Source of the DNA: Nomia melanderi
Lineage: Eukaryota; Arthropoda; Insecta; Hymenoptera; Halictidae
Reading direction: 5' to 3'
Assembly: GCF_051020985.1 (NCBI RefSeq)
Contig: NW_027475147.1
Coordinates: 372,001-436,000, forward strand
Length of the DNA: 64,000 nt
Numbering within the stretch: position 1 is the stretch's first letter; each line of letters begins with the position of its first letter. Both the position numbers and the translations under genes were made by a program. A model generated the notes under the pieces. That model saw nothing but the letters and a program-made list of their open reading frames with translations, was not told the DNA's origin and ran no database searches. Shown one piece after another: positions 1 through 11,370 of this stretch.

Positions 1-350
1 TAGCACCCGAGATATCACCATATATATATTGGATTCTCCCCTGACATTGAGTGCCAGGCCCCATGAGACGGTGATTTTCTCGGCCCCTGGTGGTCCGAGG
101 TCTATCACGCTGCACAGATTCATGCGCCAGGGCCTCCTACAGACAGTGCACATTGATTTATTGCGCTATCTGTAATAGCACCCGAGATATCAGCAGATAT
201 CTATTGGATTTTTCCATGACCCTGAGTGTCCGACCCCATGAGACGGTGGTTTTCTCGGTCCCTCGTGGTCCGAGGTCGATCCGGCTGAACAGATTCATGC
301 GCCAAGGCTTCCTGCAGGCAATTCACTTTGGTTTATTGCGCGATCTGTAA

Positions 351-525
351 TAGCACCCGAGATATCAAAAGATATATGCTGGATTTTTACATGACCTTGG
401 GTGACGTATTCCGAATATCTGTAATTTTCTCCACCCCTGGTGGTCCGAGGTAGTTCTTGCTGCACAGATTCATTCGCCAATGCCTCCTACAGACAATGCA
501 CTTTGATTTATTGCGCTATCTGTAA
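351..525 (+). repeat. Type B monomer, first in the window
   Basis: This is the most 5-prime B unit. Unit positions 28-74 carry the B cassette (GCTGGATTTTTACATGACC, then a GGGTGACG and CCGAATATCTG series) instead of the A sequence, while both flanks remain A-like. It has private changes (CAAAAG for CACCAG, GACGTATT for GACGGATT, TCTCCACC for TCTCGGCC), so its dyad box is damaged. Confidence 0.85.
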
Positions 526-875
526 TAGCACCCGAGATATCAGCAGATATCTATTGGATTTTTCCATGACCCTGAGTGTCCGACCCCATGAGACGGTGGT
601 TTTCTCGGCCCCTGGTGGTCCGAGGTCGTGCCCGCTGCACAGATTCATGCGCCAGGGCCTCCTACAGGCAATGCACTTTGATTTATTGCGCTATCTGTAA
701 TAGCACCCAAGATATCACCATATATATATTGGATTTTTCCCTGACCCTGAGTGTCCGGCCCCATGAGACGGTGATTTTCTCGGCCCCTGGTGGTCCGAGG
801 TCGCTCCCGCTGCACAGATTCATTCGCCAGTGCCTCCTACAGACAATGCACTTTGATTTATTGCGCTATCTGTAA

Positions 876-2975
876 TAGCACCCGAGATATCACCAGATAT
901 ATATTGGATTTTTCCTTGACCCTGAGTGTCCGGCGCCATGAGACGGTGGTTTTCTTGGCCCCTGGTGGTCCGAGGTCGTTCCCGCTGCACAGATGCATGC
1001 GCCAGGGCCTCCTGCAGATAAATCACTTTGGTTTATTGCGCTATCTCTAATAGCACCCGAGATATCACCAGATATATATTGGATTTTCCCCTGACCCTGA
1101 GTGTCCGGCCCCGTGAGTCGGTGGTTTTCTCGGCCCCTGGTGGTCGGAGGTCCTTCCCGCTGCCCGTATTCATGCGCCAGGGCCTCCTACAGACAATGCA
1201 CTTTGATTTATTGCGCTATCTCAAATAGCACCCGAGATATCACCAGATATTTGCTGGATTTTTACATGACCTTGGGTGACGGATTCCGAATATCTGTAAT
1301 TTTCTCGGCCACTGGTGGTCCGAGGTCGTTCCTGCGGTACAGATTCATTCGCAAGGGCTTCCTACAGACAATGCACTTTGGTTTATTGCGCTATCTGTAA
1401 TAGCACCCAAGATATCACCAGATATATATTGGATTTTCCCCTGACCCTGAGTGTCCGGCCCCATGAGACTGTGGTTTTCTCGGCCCCTGGTGGTCCGAGG
1501 TCGTTCCCGCTGCACAGATTCATTCGCCTGGGCCTCCTACAGACAATGCACTTTGATTTATTGCGCTATCTGTAATAGCACCCGAGATATCACCAGATAT
1601 ATATTGGATTTTTCCCTGACCCTGAGTGTCCGGCTCCATGAGACGGTGATTTTCTCGGTCCCTGGTGGTCCGAGGTCGTTCCCGCTGCCCAGATTCATGC
1701 GCCAGGGCCTCCTACAGATAATGCACTTTGGGTTATTAGGCTATCAGTAATAGCACCCGAGATATCACCAGATATATGCTGGATTTTTACATGACCTTGG
1801 GTGACGGATTCCGAATATCTGTAATTTTCTCGGCCCCTGGTGGTCCGAGGTCGTTCCCGCTGCACAGATTCATTCGCCTGGGCCTCCTACAGACAATGCA
1901 CTTTGGTTTATTGCGCTATCTGTAATAGCACCAGAGATATCACCAGATATATATTGGATTTTCCCCTGACCCTGAGTGTCCGGCCCCATGAGACGGTGGT
2001 TTTCTCGGCCCCTGGTGGTGCGAGGTCGTTCCAGCTGCACAGATTCATGCGCCAGGGCCTCCTACAGATAATGCACTTTGGGTTATTAGGCTATCAGTAA
2101 TAGCACCCGAGATATCACCAGATATATGCTGGATTTTTACATGACCTTGGGTGACGGATTCCGAATATCTGTAATTTTCTCGGCCCCTGGTGGTCCGAGG
2201 TCGTTCCTGCGGCACAGATGCATTCGCAAGGGCCTCCTACAGACAATGCACTTTGATTTAGTGCGCTATCTCTAATAGCACCCGAGATATCACCAGATAT
2301 ATATTGAATTTTTCCCTGACCCTGAGTGTCCGGCGCCATGAGACGGTGGTTTTCTTGGCCCCTGGTGGTCCGAGGTCGTTCCCGCTGCACAGATGCATGC
2401 GCCAGGGCCTCCTGCAGATAATTCACTTTGGTTTATTGCGCTATCTCTAATAGCACCCGAGATATCACCAGATATATATTGGATTTTCCCCTGACCCTGA
2501 GTGTCCGGCCCCGTGAGTCGGTGGTTTTCTTGGCCCCTGGTGGTCCTAGGTCGTTCCCGCTGCCCAGATTCATGCGCCAGGGCCTCCTACAGACAATGCA
2601 CTTTGGTTTATTGCGCTATCTCTAATAGCACCCGAGATATCACCAGATATTTGCTGGATTTTTACATGACCTTGGGTGACGGATTCCGAATATCTGTAAT
2701 TTTCTCGGCCACTGGTGGTCCGAGGTCGTTCCTGCGGCACAGATTCATTCGCAAGGGCCTCCTACAGACAATGCACTTTGGATTATTGCGCTATCTGTAA
2801 TAGCACCCGAGATATCCCCAGATATATATTGGATTTTTCCCCGACCCTGAGTGTCCGGCCCCATGAGACGGTGGTTTTCTCGGCCCCTGGTGGTCCGAGG
2901 TCGTTCCCGCTGCCCAGATTCATTCGCCTGGGCCTCCTACAGACAATGCACTTTGATTTATTGCGCTATCTGTAA
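876..2975 (+). repeat. Old 8-mer higher-order repeat, 1400-bp offset
   Basis: Units at 876-1575 match those at 2276-2975 in the order A variant, G, B, A, with a 1400-bp offset (eight units). Three differences are seen in the first unit pair, about eight in the second and a few in the others, so the copies are roughly 97% alike. This is clearly lower than in the repeats of the core and points to an older duplication. Confidence 0.75.
2101..2275 (+). repeat. Type B monomer (exemplar)
   Basis: Type B differs from type A in about 20 of 47 bases at unit positions 28-74 and has T for C at 107 (CGTTCCTGC), with no length change. The other B units start at 351, 1226, 1751, 2626, 5076, 8226, 10500, 10850, 15573, 16098, 16448, 18896, 19421, 19771, 25016, 25891, 26066, 26591, 27116, 27291, 27641, 28341, 29216, 30441, 30616, 31141, 34814, 36913, 37088 and 57199. 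From 25 kb on, B units read GCTGCATTTTTACATG with CACTAATTTT, a later sub-variant. All keep the downstream dyad box. Confidence 0.85.
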
Positions 2976-4900
2976 TAGCACCCGAGATATCACCAGATAT
3001 ATATTGGATTTTTCCCCGACCCTGGGTGTCCGGCCCCATGAGACGGTGGTTTTCTCGGACCCTGGTGATCCGAGGTCGTTCCCGCTGCACAGATTCATGC
3101 GCCAGGGCCTCCTGCAGATAATTCACTTTGGTTTATTGCGCTATCTCTAATAGCACCCGAGATATCACCAGATATATGTTAGATTTTTCCCTCACCCCGA
3201 GTGTCCGGCCCCATGAGACGGTGGTTTTCTCGGACCCTGGTGATCCGAGGTCGTTCCCGCTGCACAGATTCATGCGCCAGGGCCTGCTGCAGATAATTCA
3301 CTTTGGTTTATTGCGCTATCTCTAATAGCACCCGAGATATCACCAGATATATATTGGATTTTTCCCTGACCCGGAGTGTCCGGCCCCATGTGTCGGTGGT
3401 TTTCTCGGGCCCTGTTGATCCGAGGTCGTTCCCGCTGCACAGATTCATTCGCAAGGGCCTCCTGCAGACAATGCACTTTGATTTATTGCGCTATCTGTAA
3501 TAGCACCCGAGATATCACCAGATATATATTTGATTTTTCCCAGGCCCTGAGTGTCCGGCCCCATGCGATGGTGGTTTTCTCGTCCCCTGGTGGTCCGAGG
3601 TCGTTCCCGCTGCACAGATGCATGCGCCAGGGCCTCCTGCAAATAATTCACTTTGGTTTATTGCGCTATCTCTAATAGCACCCGTGATTTCACCAGATAT
3701 ATATTTGATTTTTCCCTGACCCTGAGTGTCCGACCCCATGAGACGGTGGTTTTCTCGGCCCCTGGTGGTCCGAGGTCGTTCCCGCTGCACAGATGCATGC
3801 GGCAGGGCCTCCTGCAGATAACTAACTTTGGTTTATTGGGCCATCTCTAATAGCACCCGAGATATCACCAGATATATATTGGATTTTTCCCTGACCCTGA
3901 GTGTCCGGCTCCATGAGACGGTGATTTTCTCGGTCCCTGGTGGTCCGAGGTCGTTCCCGCTGCCCAGATTCATGCGCCAGGGCCTCCTACAGACAATGCA
4001 CTGTGGGTTATTGCGCCATCTCTAATAGCACCCGAGATATCACCAGATATATATTGGATTTTTCCCTGACCCTGAGTGTCCGGCCCCATGAGACGGTGGT
4101 CTTCTCGGCCCCCGGTGGTCCGAGGTCGTTCCCGCTGCACAGATTCATGCGTCAGGGCCTCCTGCAGATAATTCACTTTGGTTTATTGCGCTATCTGTAA
4201 TAGCACCTGAGATATCACCAGATATATATTGGATTTTCCCCTGACCCTGAATGTCCGGCCCCATGAGACGGTGATTTTCTCGGCCCCTGGTGGTCCGAGG
4301 TCGTTCCCGCTGCCCAGATTCATGCGCCACGGCCTCCTACAGACAATGCACTTTGATTTATTGCGCTATCTGTAACAGCACCCGAGATATCACCAGATAT
4401 ATATTGGATATTTCCCTCACCCTGAGTGTCCAGCCCCATGAGACGGTAGTTTTCTCGGCCCCTGGTGGACCGAGGTCGTTCCCGCTGCACAGATTCATGC
4501 GCTAGGGCCTCCTGCAGATAATTCACTTTGGTTTATTGCGCTATCTCCAATAGCACCCGAGATATCACCAGATATATATTGGATTTTTCCCTGACCCTGA
4601 GTGTCCGGCCCCATGAGACGGTGGTTTACACGGCCCCTGGTGGTCGGAGGTCGTTCCCGCTGCACAGATGCATGGGCCAGGGCCTCCTGCAGATAATTCA
4701 CTTTGGTTTATTGCGCTATCTCTAATAGCACCCGAGATATCACCAGATATATATTGGATTTTTCCATGACCCTGAGTGTCCGGCCCCATGAGACGGTGCT
4801 TTTCTCGGCCCCTGGTCGTCCGAGGTCGTTCCCGCTGCACATATTCATGCGCCAGGGCCTCCTGCAGATAATTCACTTTGATCTACTGCGCTGTCTGTAA

Positions 4901-5075
4901 CAGCACCCGAGATATCACCAGATATATGCTGAATTTTTACATGACCTAGGGTGTCCGGCCCCATGTGTCGGTGGTTTTCTCGGCCCCTGGTGATCCGAGG
5001 TCGTTCCCGCTGCACACATTCATGCGCCAGGGCCTCCTGCAGATAATCCACTTTGGTTTATTGCGCTATCTCTAA
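4901..5075 (+). repeat. B-to-A chimeric monomer
   Basis: The unit is B-like through ATGCTGAATTTTTACATGAC and then switches to the A form (GTGTCCGGCCCCATG) near unit position 50. The downstream CATGTGTCGG variant is shared with the A unit at 3326-3500. The switch point lies inside the cassette, as expected for conversion or crossover between an A and a B unit. Confidence 0.75.
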
Positions 5076-8000
5076 TAGCGCCCGAGATATCACCAGATAT
5101 ATGCTGGATTTTTACATGACCTTGGGTGACGGATTCCGAATATCTGTAATTTTCTCGGCCACTGGTGGTCCGAGGTCGTTCCTGCTGCACAGATTCATTC
5201 GCCAGTGCCTCCTACAGACAATGCACTTTGATATATTGCTCTATCTCTAATAACACCCGAGATATCACCGGATATATATTGGATTTTTCCCCGACCCTGA
5301 GTGTCCGGCCCCATGAGACGGTGGTCTTCTCGGCCCCTGGTGGTCCGAGGTCGTTCCCGCTGCCCAGATACATGCGCCAGGGCCTCCTGCAGATAATTCA
5401 CTTTGGTTTATTGCGCTATCTCTAATAGCACCCGAGATATCACCAGATATATATTGGATTTTTCCCTGACCCTGAGTGTCCGGACCCATGAGACTGTGGT
5501 TTTCTCGGCCCCTGGTGGTCCGAGGTCGTTCCCGCTGGCCAGACTCATGCGCCAGGGTATCCTACAGACCATGCACTTTGATTTATTGCGCTATCTGTAA
5601 TAGCACCCGAGATATCACCAGATATATATAGGATTTTTCCCCGACCCTGGGTGTCCGGCCCCATGAGACGGTGGTTTTCTCGGACCCTGGTGTTCCGAGG
5701 TCGTTCCCGCTGCACAGATGCATGCGCCAGGGCCTCCTGCAGATAATTCAGTTTGGTTTATTGCGCCATCTCTAATAGAACCCGAGATATCACCAGATAT
5801 ATATTGGATTTTTCCCTGGCCCTGAGTGTCCGGCCCCATGACACGGTGGTCTTCTCGGCCCCCGGTGGTCCGAGGTCGTTCCCGCTGCACAGATTCATGC
5901 GCCAGGGCCTCCTACAGATAATTCACTTTGGTTTATTGCGCTATCTCTAATAGCACCTGAGATATCACCAGATGTATATTGGATTTTCCTCTGACCCTGA
6001 ATGTCCGGCCCCATGAGACGGTGATTTTCTCGGCCCCTGGTAGTCCGAGGTCGTTCCCGCTGCCCAGATTCATTAGCCTGGGCCTCCTACAGACAATGCA
6101 CTTTGATTTATTGCGCAATCTGTAATAGCACCCGAGATATCACCAGATATATATTTGATTTTTCCCTGACCCTGAGTGTCCGGCCCCATGAGATGGTGGT
6201 TTTCTCGTCCCCTGGTGGTCCGAGGTCGTTCCCGCTGCACAGATGCATGCGCCAGGGCCTCCTGCAAATAATTCACTTTGGTTTATTGCGCTATCTCTAA
6301 TAGCACCCGTGATTTCACCCGATATATATTTGATTTTTCCCTGACCCTGAGTGTCCGGCGCCATGAGACGGTGGTTTTCTTGGCCCCTGGTGGTCCGAGG
6401 TCGTTCCCGCTGGCCAGATTCATTCGCCTGGGCCTCCTACAGACAATGCACTTTGATTTATTGCGCTATCTGTAATAGCACCCGAGATATCACCAGATAT
6501 ATATTGAATTTTCCCCTGACCCTGAGTGTCCGGCCCCATAAGACGGTGGTTTTCTCGGACCCTGGTGATCCGAGGTCGTTCCCGCTGCACAGATTCATGC
6601 GCCAGGGCCTCCTGCAGATAATTCACTTTGGTTTATTGCGGTATCTCTAATAGCACCCGAGATATCACCAGATATATATTAGATTTTCCCCTGACCCTGA
6701 ATGTCCGGCCCCATGAGACGGTGGTTTTCTCGGCCCCTGGTGGTCCGAGGTCGTTCCCGCTGCCCAGATTCATTCGCCTGGGCCTCCTACAGACAATGCA
6801 CTTTGATTTATTGCGCTATCTGTAATAGCACCCGAGATATCACCAGATATATATTGGATTTTTCCCCGACCCTGGGTGTCCGGCCCCATGAGACGGTGGT
6901 TTTCTCGGACCCTGGTGATCCGAGGTCGTTCCCGCTGCACAGATTCATGCGCCAGGGCCTCCTGCAGATAATTCACTTTGGTTTATTGCGCTATCTCTAA
7001 TAGCACCCGAGATATCACCAGATATATGTTAGATTTTTCCCTGACCCTGCGTGTCCGGCCCCATGTGACGGTGGTTTTCTCGGCCCCTGGTGGTCCGAGG
7101 TCGTTCCCGCTGCACAGATTCATGCGCCAAGGCCTCCTACAGACAATGCACTTTGATTTATTGCGCTATCTGTAATAGCACCCGAGATATCACCAGATAT
7201 ATATTTGATTTTTCCCTGACCCTGAGTGTCCGGCCCCATGAGACGGTGGTTTTCTCGGCCCCTGGTGTTCCGAGGTCGTTCCCGCTGCACAGATGCATGC
7301 GCCAGGGCCTCCTGCAGATAATTCAGTTTGGTTTATTGCGCCATCTCTAATAGCACCCGAGATATCACCAGATATATATTGGATTTTTCCCTGGCCCTGA
7401 GTGTCCGGCCCCATGACACGGTGGTCTTCTCGGCCCCCGGTGGTCCGAGGTCGTTCCCGCTGCACAGATTCATGCGCCAGGGCCTCCTACAGATAATTCA
7501 CTTTGGTTTATTGCGCTATCTCTAATAGCACCCGTGATTTCACCAGATATATATTTGATTTTTCCCTGACCCTGAGTGTCCGGCGCCATGAGACGGTGGT
7601 TTTCTTGGCCCCTGGTGGTCCGAGTTCGTTCCCGCTGGCCAGATTCATTCGCCTGGGCCTCCTACAGACAATGCACTTTGATTTATTGCGCTATCTGTAA
7701 TAGCACCCGAGATATCACCAGATATATATTGAATTTTCCCCTGACTCTGAGTGTCCGGCCCCATGAGATGGTGGTTTTCTCGTCCCCTGGTGGTCCGAGG
7801 TCGTTCCCGCTGCACAGATGCATGCGCCAGGGCATCCTGCAAATAATTCACTTTGGTTTATTGCGCTATCTCTAATAGCACCCGTGATTTCACCAGATAT
7901 ATATTTGATTTTTCCCTGACCCTGAGTGTCCGGCGCCATGAGACGGTGGTTTTCTTGGCCCCTGGTGGTCCGAGGTCGTTCCCGCTGGCCAGATTCATGC

Positions 8001-8750
8001 GCCTCGGCCTCATACAGACAATGCACTTTGGTTTATTGCGCTATCTCTTATAGCACCCGAGATATCACCAGATATATATTGGATTTTCCCCTGACCCTGA
8101 GTGACCGGCCCCGTGAGTCGGTGGTTTTCTCGGCCCCTGGTGGCCCGACGTCGTTCCCGCTGCCCGGATTCATGCGCCAGGGCCTCCTACAGACAATGCA
8201 CTTTGGTTTATTGCGCTATCTCTAATAGCACCCGAGATATCACCAGATATTTGCTGGATTTTTACATGACCTTGGGTGACGGATGCCGAATATCTGTAAT
8301 TTTCTCGGCCACTGGTGGTCCGAGGTCGTTCCCGCTGCACAGATTCAGGCGCCAGGGCCTCCTACAGACAATGCACTTTGATTTATTGCGCTATCTGTAA
8401 TAGCACCCGAGATATCACCAGATATATATTGGATTTTTCCCCGACCCTGTGGGTCCGGCCCCATGAGACGGTGGTTTTCTCGGACCCTGGTGATCCGAGG
8501 TCGTTCCCGCTGCACAGATTCATGCGCCAGGGCCTCCTGCAGATAATTCACTTTCGTTTATTGCGCTATCTCTAATAGCACCCGAAATATCACCAGATAT
8601 ATATTGGATTTTCCCCTGACCCTGAGTGTCCGGCCCCATGAGACGGTGGTTTTCTCGGCCCCTGGTGGGCCGAGGTCGTTCCCGCTGCACAGATACATGC
8701 GCCAGGGCCTCCTGCAGACAATGCACTTTGATTTATTGCGCTATCTGTAA

Positions 8751-8925
8751 TAGCACCCGAGATATCACCACATATATATTGGATTTTTCCCTGACCCAGA
8801 GTGTCCGGCCCCATGAGACGGTGGTTTTCTCGGCCCCTGGTGGTCCGAGGTCGTTCCCGCTGCACAGATTCATGCGCCAGGGCCTCCTACAGACAATGCA
8901 CTTTGATTTATTGCGCTATCTGTAA
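8751..8925 (+). repeat. Representative type A monomer
   Basis: This unit differs from my by-eye consensus at two positions (C for G at unit position 21, A for T at 48). Order of elements: GATATC at 11-16, an AT run at 21-30, a T-rich stretch at 34-38, CCCTGAGTGTCCG at 45-57, GGCCCCATGAGACGG at 58-72, the dyad box at 79-99, CAGATTCATGCGCCAGGG at 115-132, and an AT-rich tail ending in TAA before the TAG of the next unit. Hand count of the consensus gives 50 C and 42 G in 175. The core 41-140 is about 65% GC and the remaining 75 bp about 36% GC. Confidence 0.9.
8829..8849. promoter_or_regulatory. Dyad box with CTCF-like core (exemplar copy)
   Basis: Unit positions 79-99 form an imperfect inverted repeat: CTCGG and CCGAG pair perfectly, and a further CC/GG pair lies inside them. 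The minus strand reads CCACCAGGGGCCG, which matches the vertebrate CTCF core CCACCAGGGGGCG at 12 of 13 positions but has C at one strongly preferred G. The box is kept in A, B, D, E, F and G units even where the preceding 47 bp differ, and is eroded in C units. A protein-binding role is inference, and CTCF binding would need the host to have CTCF. It may equally be only the most slowly diverging part of the repeat. Confidence 0.4.
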
Positions 8926-9275
8926 TAGCACCCGAGATATCACCACATATATATTGGATATTTCCCTCACCCTGAGTGTCCAGCCCCATGAGACGGTGGT
9001 TTTCTCGGCCCCTGGTGGACCGAGGTCGTTCCCGCTGCACAGATTCATGCGCCAGGGCCTTCTGCAGATAACTCACTTTGGTTTATTGGGCTATCTCTAA
9101 TAGCACCCGAGATATCACCAGATATATATTGGATTTTTCCCTGACCCTGAGTGTCCGGCCCCATGAGACGGTGGTTTTCTCGGCTCCTGGTGGTCCGAGG
9201 TCGTTCCCGCTGCACAGATTCATGCGCCAGGGCCTCCTGCAGATAATTCACTTTCGTTTATTGCGCTATCTCTAA

Positions 9276-9449
9276 TAGCACCCGAGATATCACCAGATAT
9301 ATATTGGATTTTCCCCTGACCCTGAGTGTCCGGCCCCATGAGATGGTGGTTTTCTCGGCCCCTGGTGGTCCGAGGTCGTTCCCGCTGCACAGATTCAGGC
9401 GCCAGGGCCTCCTGCAGATAACTCACTTGGTTTCTTGCGCTATCTCTAA
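9276..9449 (+). repeat. 174-bp monomer, deletion lineage c
   Basis: This is the first length-variant unit in the window: CTCACTTGG replaces CTCACTTTGG near 9428. The same deletion recurs near 40212, 45629, 46851 and 51751. Three of those copies also share the following TTTCTTGCGC, so they descend from one event. Losing one base makes the unit divisible by three. Confidence 0.85.
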
Positions 9450-10324
9450 TAGCATCCGAGATATCACCAGATATATATTGGATTTTCCCCTGACCCTGAG
9501 TGTCCGGCCCCATGAGACGGTGGTTCTCTCGGCCCCTGGAGGACCGAGGTCGTTCCCGCTGCACAGATTCATGCGCCAGGGCCTCCTACAGTCAATGCAC
9601 TTTGATTTATTGCGCTATCTGTAATAGCACCCGAGATATCACCAGATATATATTGGATATTTCCCTGACCCTGAGTGTCCGGCCCCATGAGATGGTGGTT
9701 TTCTCGTCCCCTGGTGGTCCGAGGTCGATCCCGCTGCACAGATGCATGCGCCAGGGCCTCCTGCAAATAATTCACTTTGGTTTATTGCGCTATCTCTAAT
9801 AGCACCCGTGATTTCACCAGATATATATTTGATTTTTCCCTGACCCTGAGTGTCCGGCGCCATGAGACGGTGGTTTTCTTGGCCCCTGGTGGTCCGAGGT
9901 CGTTCCCGCTGGCCAGATTCATTCGCCTGGGCCTCCTACAGACAATGCACTTTGATTTATTGCGCTATCTGTATTAGCACCCGAGATATCACCAGATATA
10001 TATTGAATTTTCCCCTGACCCTGAGTGTCCGGCCCCATGAGACTGTGGTTTTCCCGGCCCCTGGTGGTCCGAGGTCGTTCCCGCTGCACAGATTCATGCG
10101 GCAGGGCCTCCTACAGACAATGCACTTTGATTTGTTGGGCTATCTGTAATAGCTACCGAGATATCACCATATATATATTGGATTTTCCCCTGACCCTGAG
10201 TGTCAGGCCCCGTGAGTCGGTGGTTTTCTCGGCCCCTGGTGGCCCGGCGTCGTTCCCGCTGCCCGGATTCATGCGCCAGGGCCTCCTGCAGATAATTCAC
10301 TTTGGTTTATTGCGCTGTCTCTAA

Positions 10325-10674
10325 TAGCACCCGAGATATCACCAGATATATATTGGATTTTCCCCTGACCCTGAGTGTCCGGCCCCGTGAGTCGGTGGTT
10401 TTCTCGGCCCCTGGTGGTCCTAGGTCGTTCCCGCTGCCCAGATTCATGCGCCAGGGCCTCCTACAGACAATGCACTTTGGTTTATTGCGCTATCTCTAAT
10501 AGCACCCGAGATATCACCAGATATTTGCTGGATTTTTACATGACCTTGGGTGACGGATTCCGAATATCTGTAATTTTCTCGGACACTGGTGGTCCGAGGT
10601 CGTTCCTGCGGCACAGATTCATTCGCAAGGGCCTCCTACAGACAATGCACTTTGATTTATTGCGCTATCTGTAA
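10325..10674 (+). repeat. G-B dimer (exemplar)
   Basis: Type G is an A unit with CCCCGTGAGTCGGTGG in place of CCCCATGAGACGGTGG. It is followed here by a B unit. G units start at 1051, 2451, 8051, 10150, 10325, 15923, 16273, 19246, 19596, 32890 and 34989. In eight of the eleven cases the next unit is B; the exceptions are 10150 (followed by another G) and the two copies inside the 2099-bp repeat. The pair therefore spread as a 350-bp unit in the first 20 kb. Confidence 0.8.
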
Positions 10675-11370
10675 TAGCACCCGAGATATCACCAGATATA
10701 TATTTCATTTTTCCCTGACCCTGAGTGTCCGGCTCCATGAGACGGTGATTTTCTCGGTCCCTGGTGGTCCGAGGTCGTTCCCGCTGCCCAGATTCATGCG
10801 CCAGGGCCTCCTACAGACAATGCACTTTGGGTTATTAGGCTATCTGTAATAGCACCCGAGATATCACCAGATATATGCTGGATTTTTACATGACCTTGGG
10901 TGACGGATTCCGAATATCTGTAACTTTCTCGGCCCCTGGTTGTCCGAGATCGTTCCCGCTGCACAGATTCATTCGCCTGGGCCTCCTACAGACAATGCAC
11001 TTTGATTTATTGCTCTATCTGTAACAGCACCCGAGATATCACCAGATATATATTTCATTTTTCCCTGACCCTGAGTGTCCGGCCCCATGAGACGGTGGTT
11101 TTCTCGGCCCCTGGTGGTGCGAGGTCGTTCCAGCTGCACAGATTCATGCGCCAGGGCCTCCTGCAGATAATTCCCTTTGGCTTATTGCGCTATCTCTAAT
11201 AGCACCCGAGATATCACCACATATATATTGGATTTTTCCCTGACCCAGATTGTCCGGCCCCATGAGACGGTGGTTTTCTCTGTCCCTGGTGGTTCGAGGT
11301 CGTTCCCGCTTCACAGATTCATGCGCCAGGGCCTCCTACAGACAATGCACTTTGATTTATTGCTCTATCT

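Larger units (their letters stand above)
1..9275 (+). repeat. Left segment: 53 monomers of exactly 175 bp, most diverse
   Basis: All 53 units here keep the 175-bp phase without any net insertion or deletion. The units carry many private substitutions, and repeats between distant units are imperfect (for example 876-1575 against 2276-2975, and 2801-3170 against 6651-7020). Types A, B and G are mixed with A variants that use TTTGATTTTT or a GGCGCCATGAG core. The diversity suggests an older or less recently homogenised part of the array, perhaps nearer an edge, which is inference. Confidence 0.75.

Noticed and set aside
8761..8766. GATATC as a functional site
   Set aside because: It is an EcoRV recognition sequence kept in most units and is useful for seeing a 175-bp ladder, but nothing suggests a role; C units lack it.
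8771..8782. TATA-box promoter in the AT run of each unit
   Set aside because: TATATAT is present in almost every unit, but no transcription unit or initiator context follows it, and a simple AT-rich linker explains it.
8751..8925. CENP-B box
   Set aside because: I looked for the minimal motif TTCG-N4-A-N2-CGGG on both strands of the consensus. CCCG occurs (CACCCGAG and TTCCCGCT), but the required T and CGAA are not at the right spacing.
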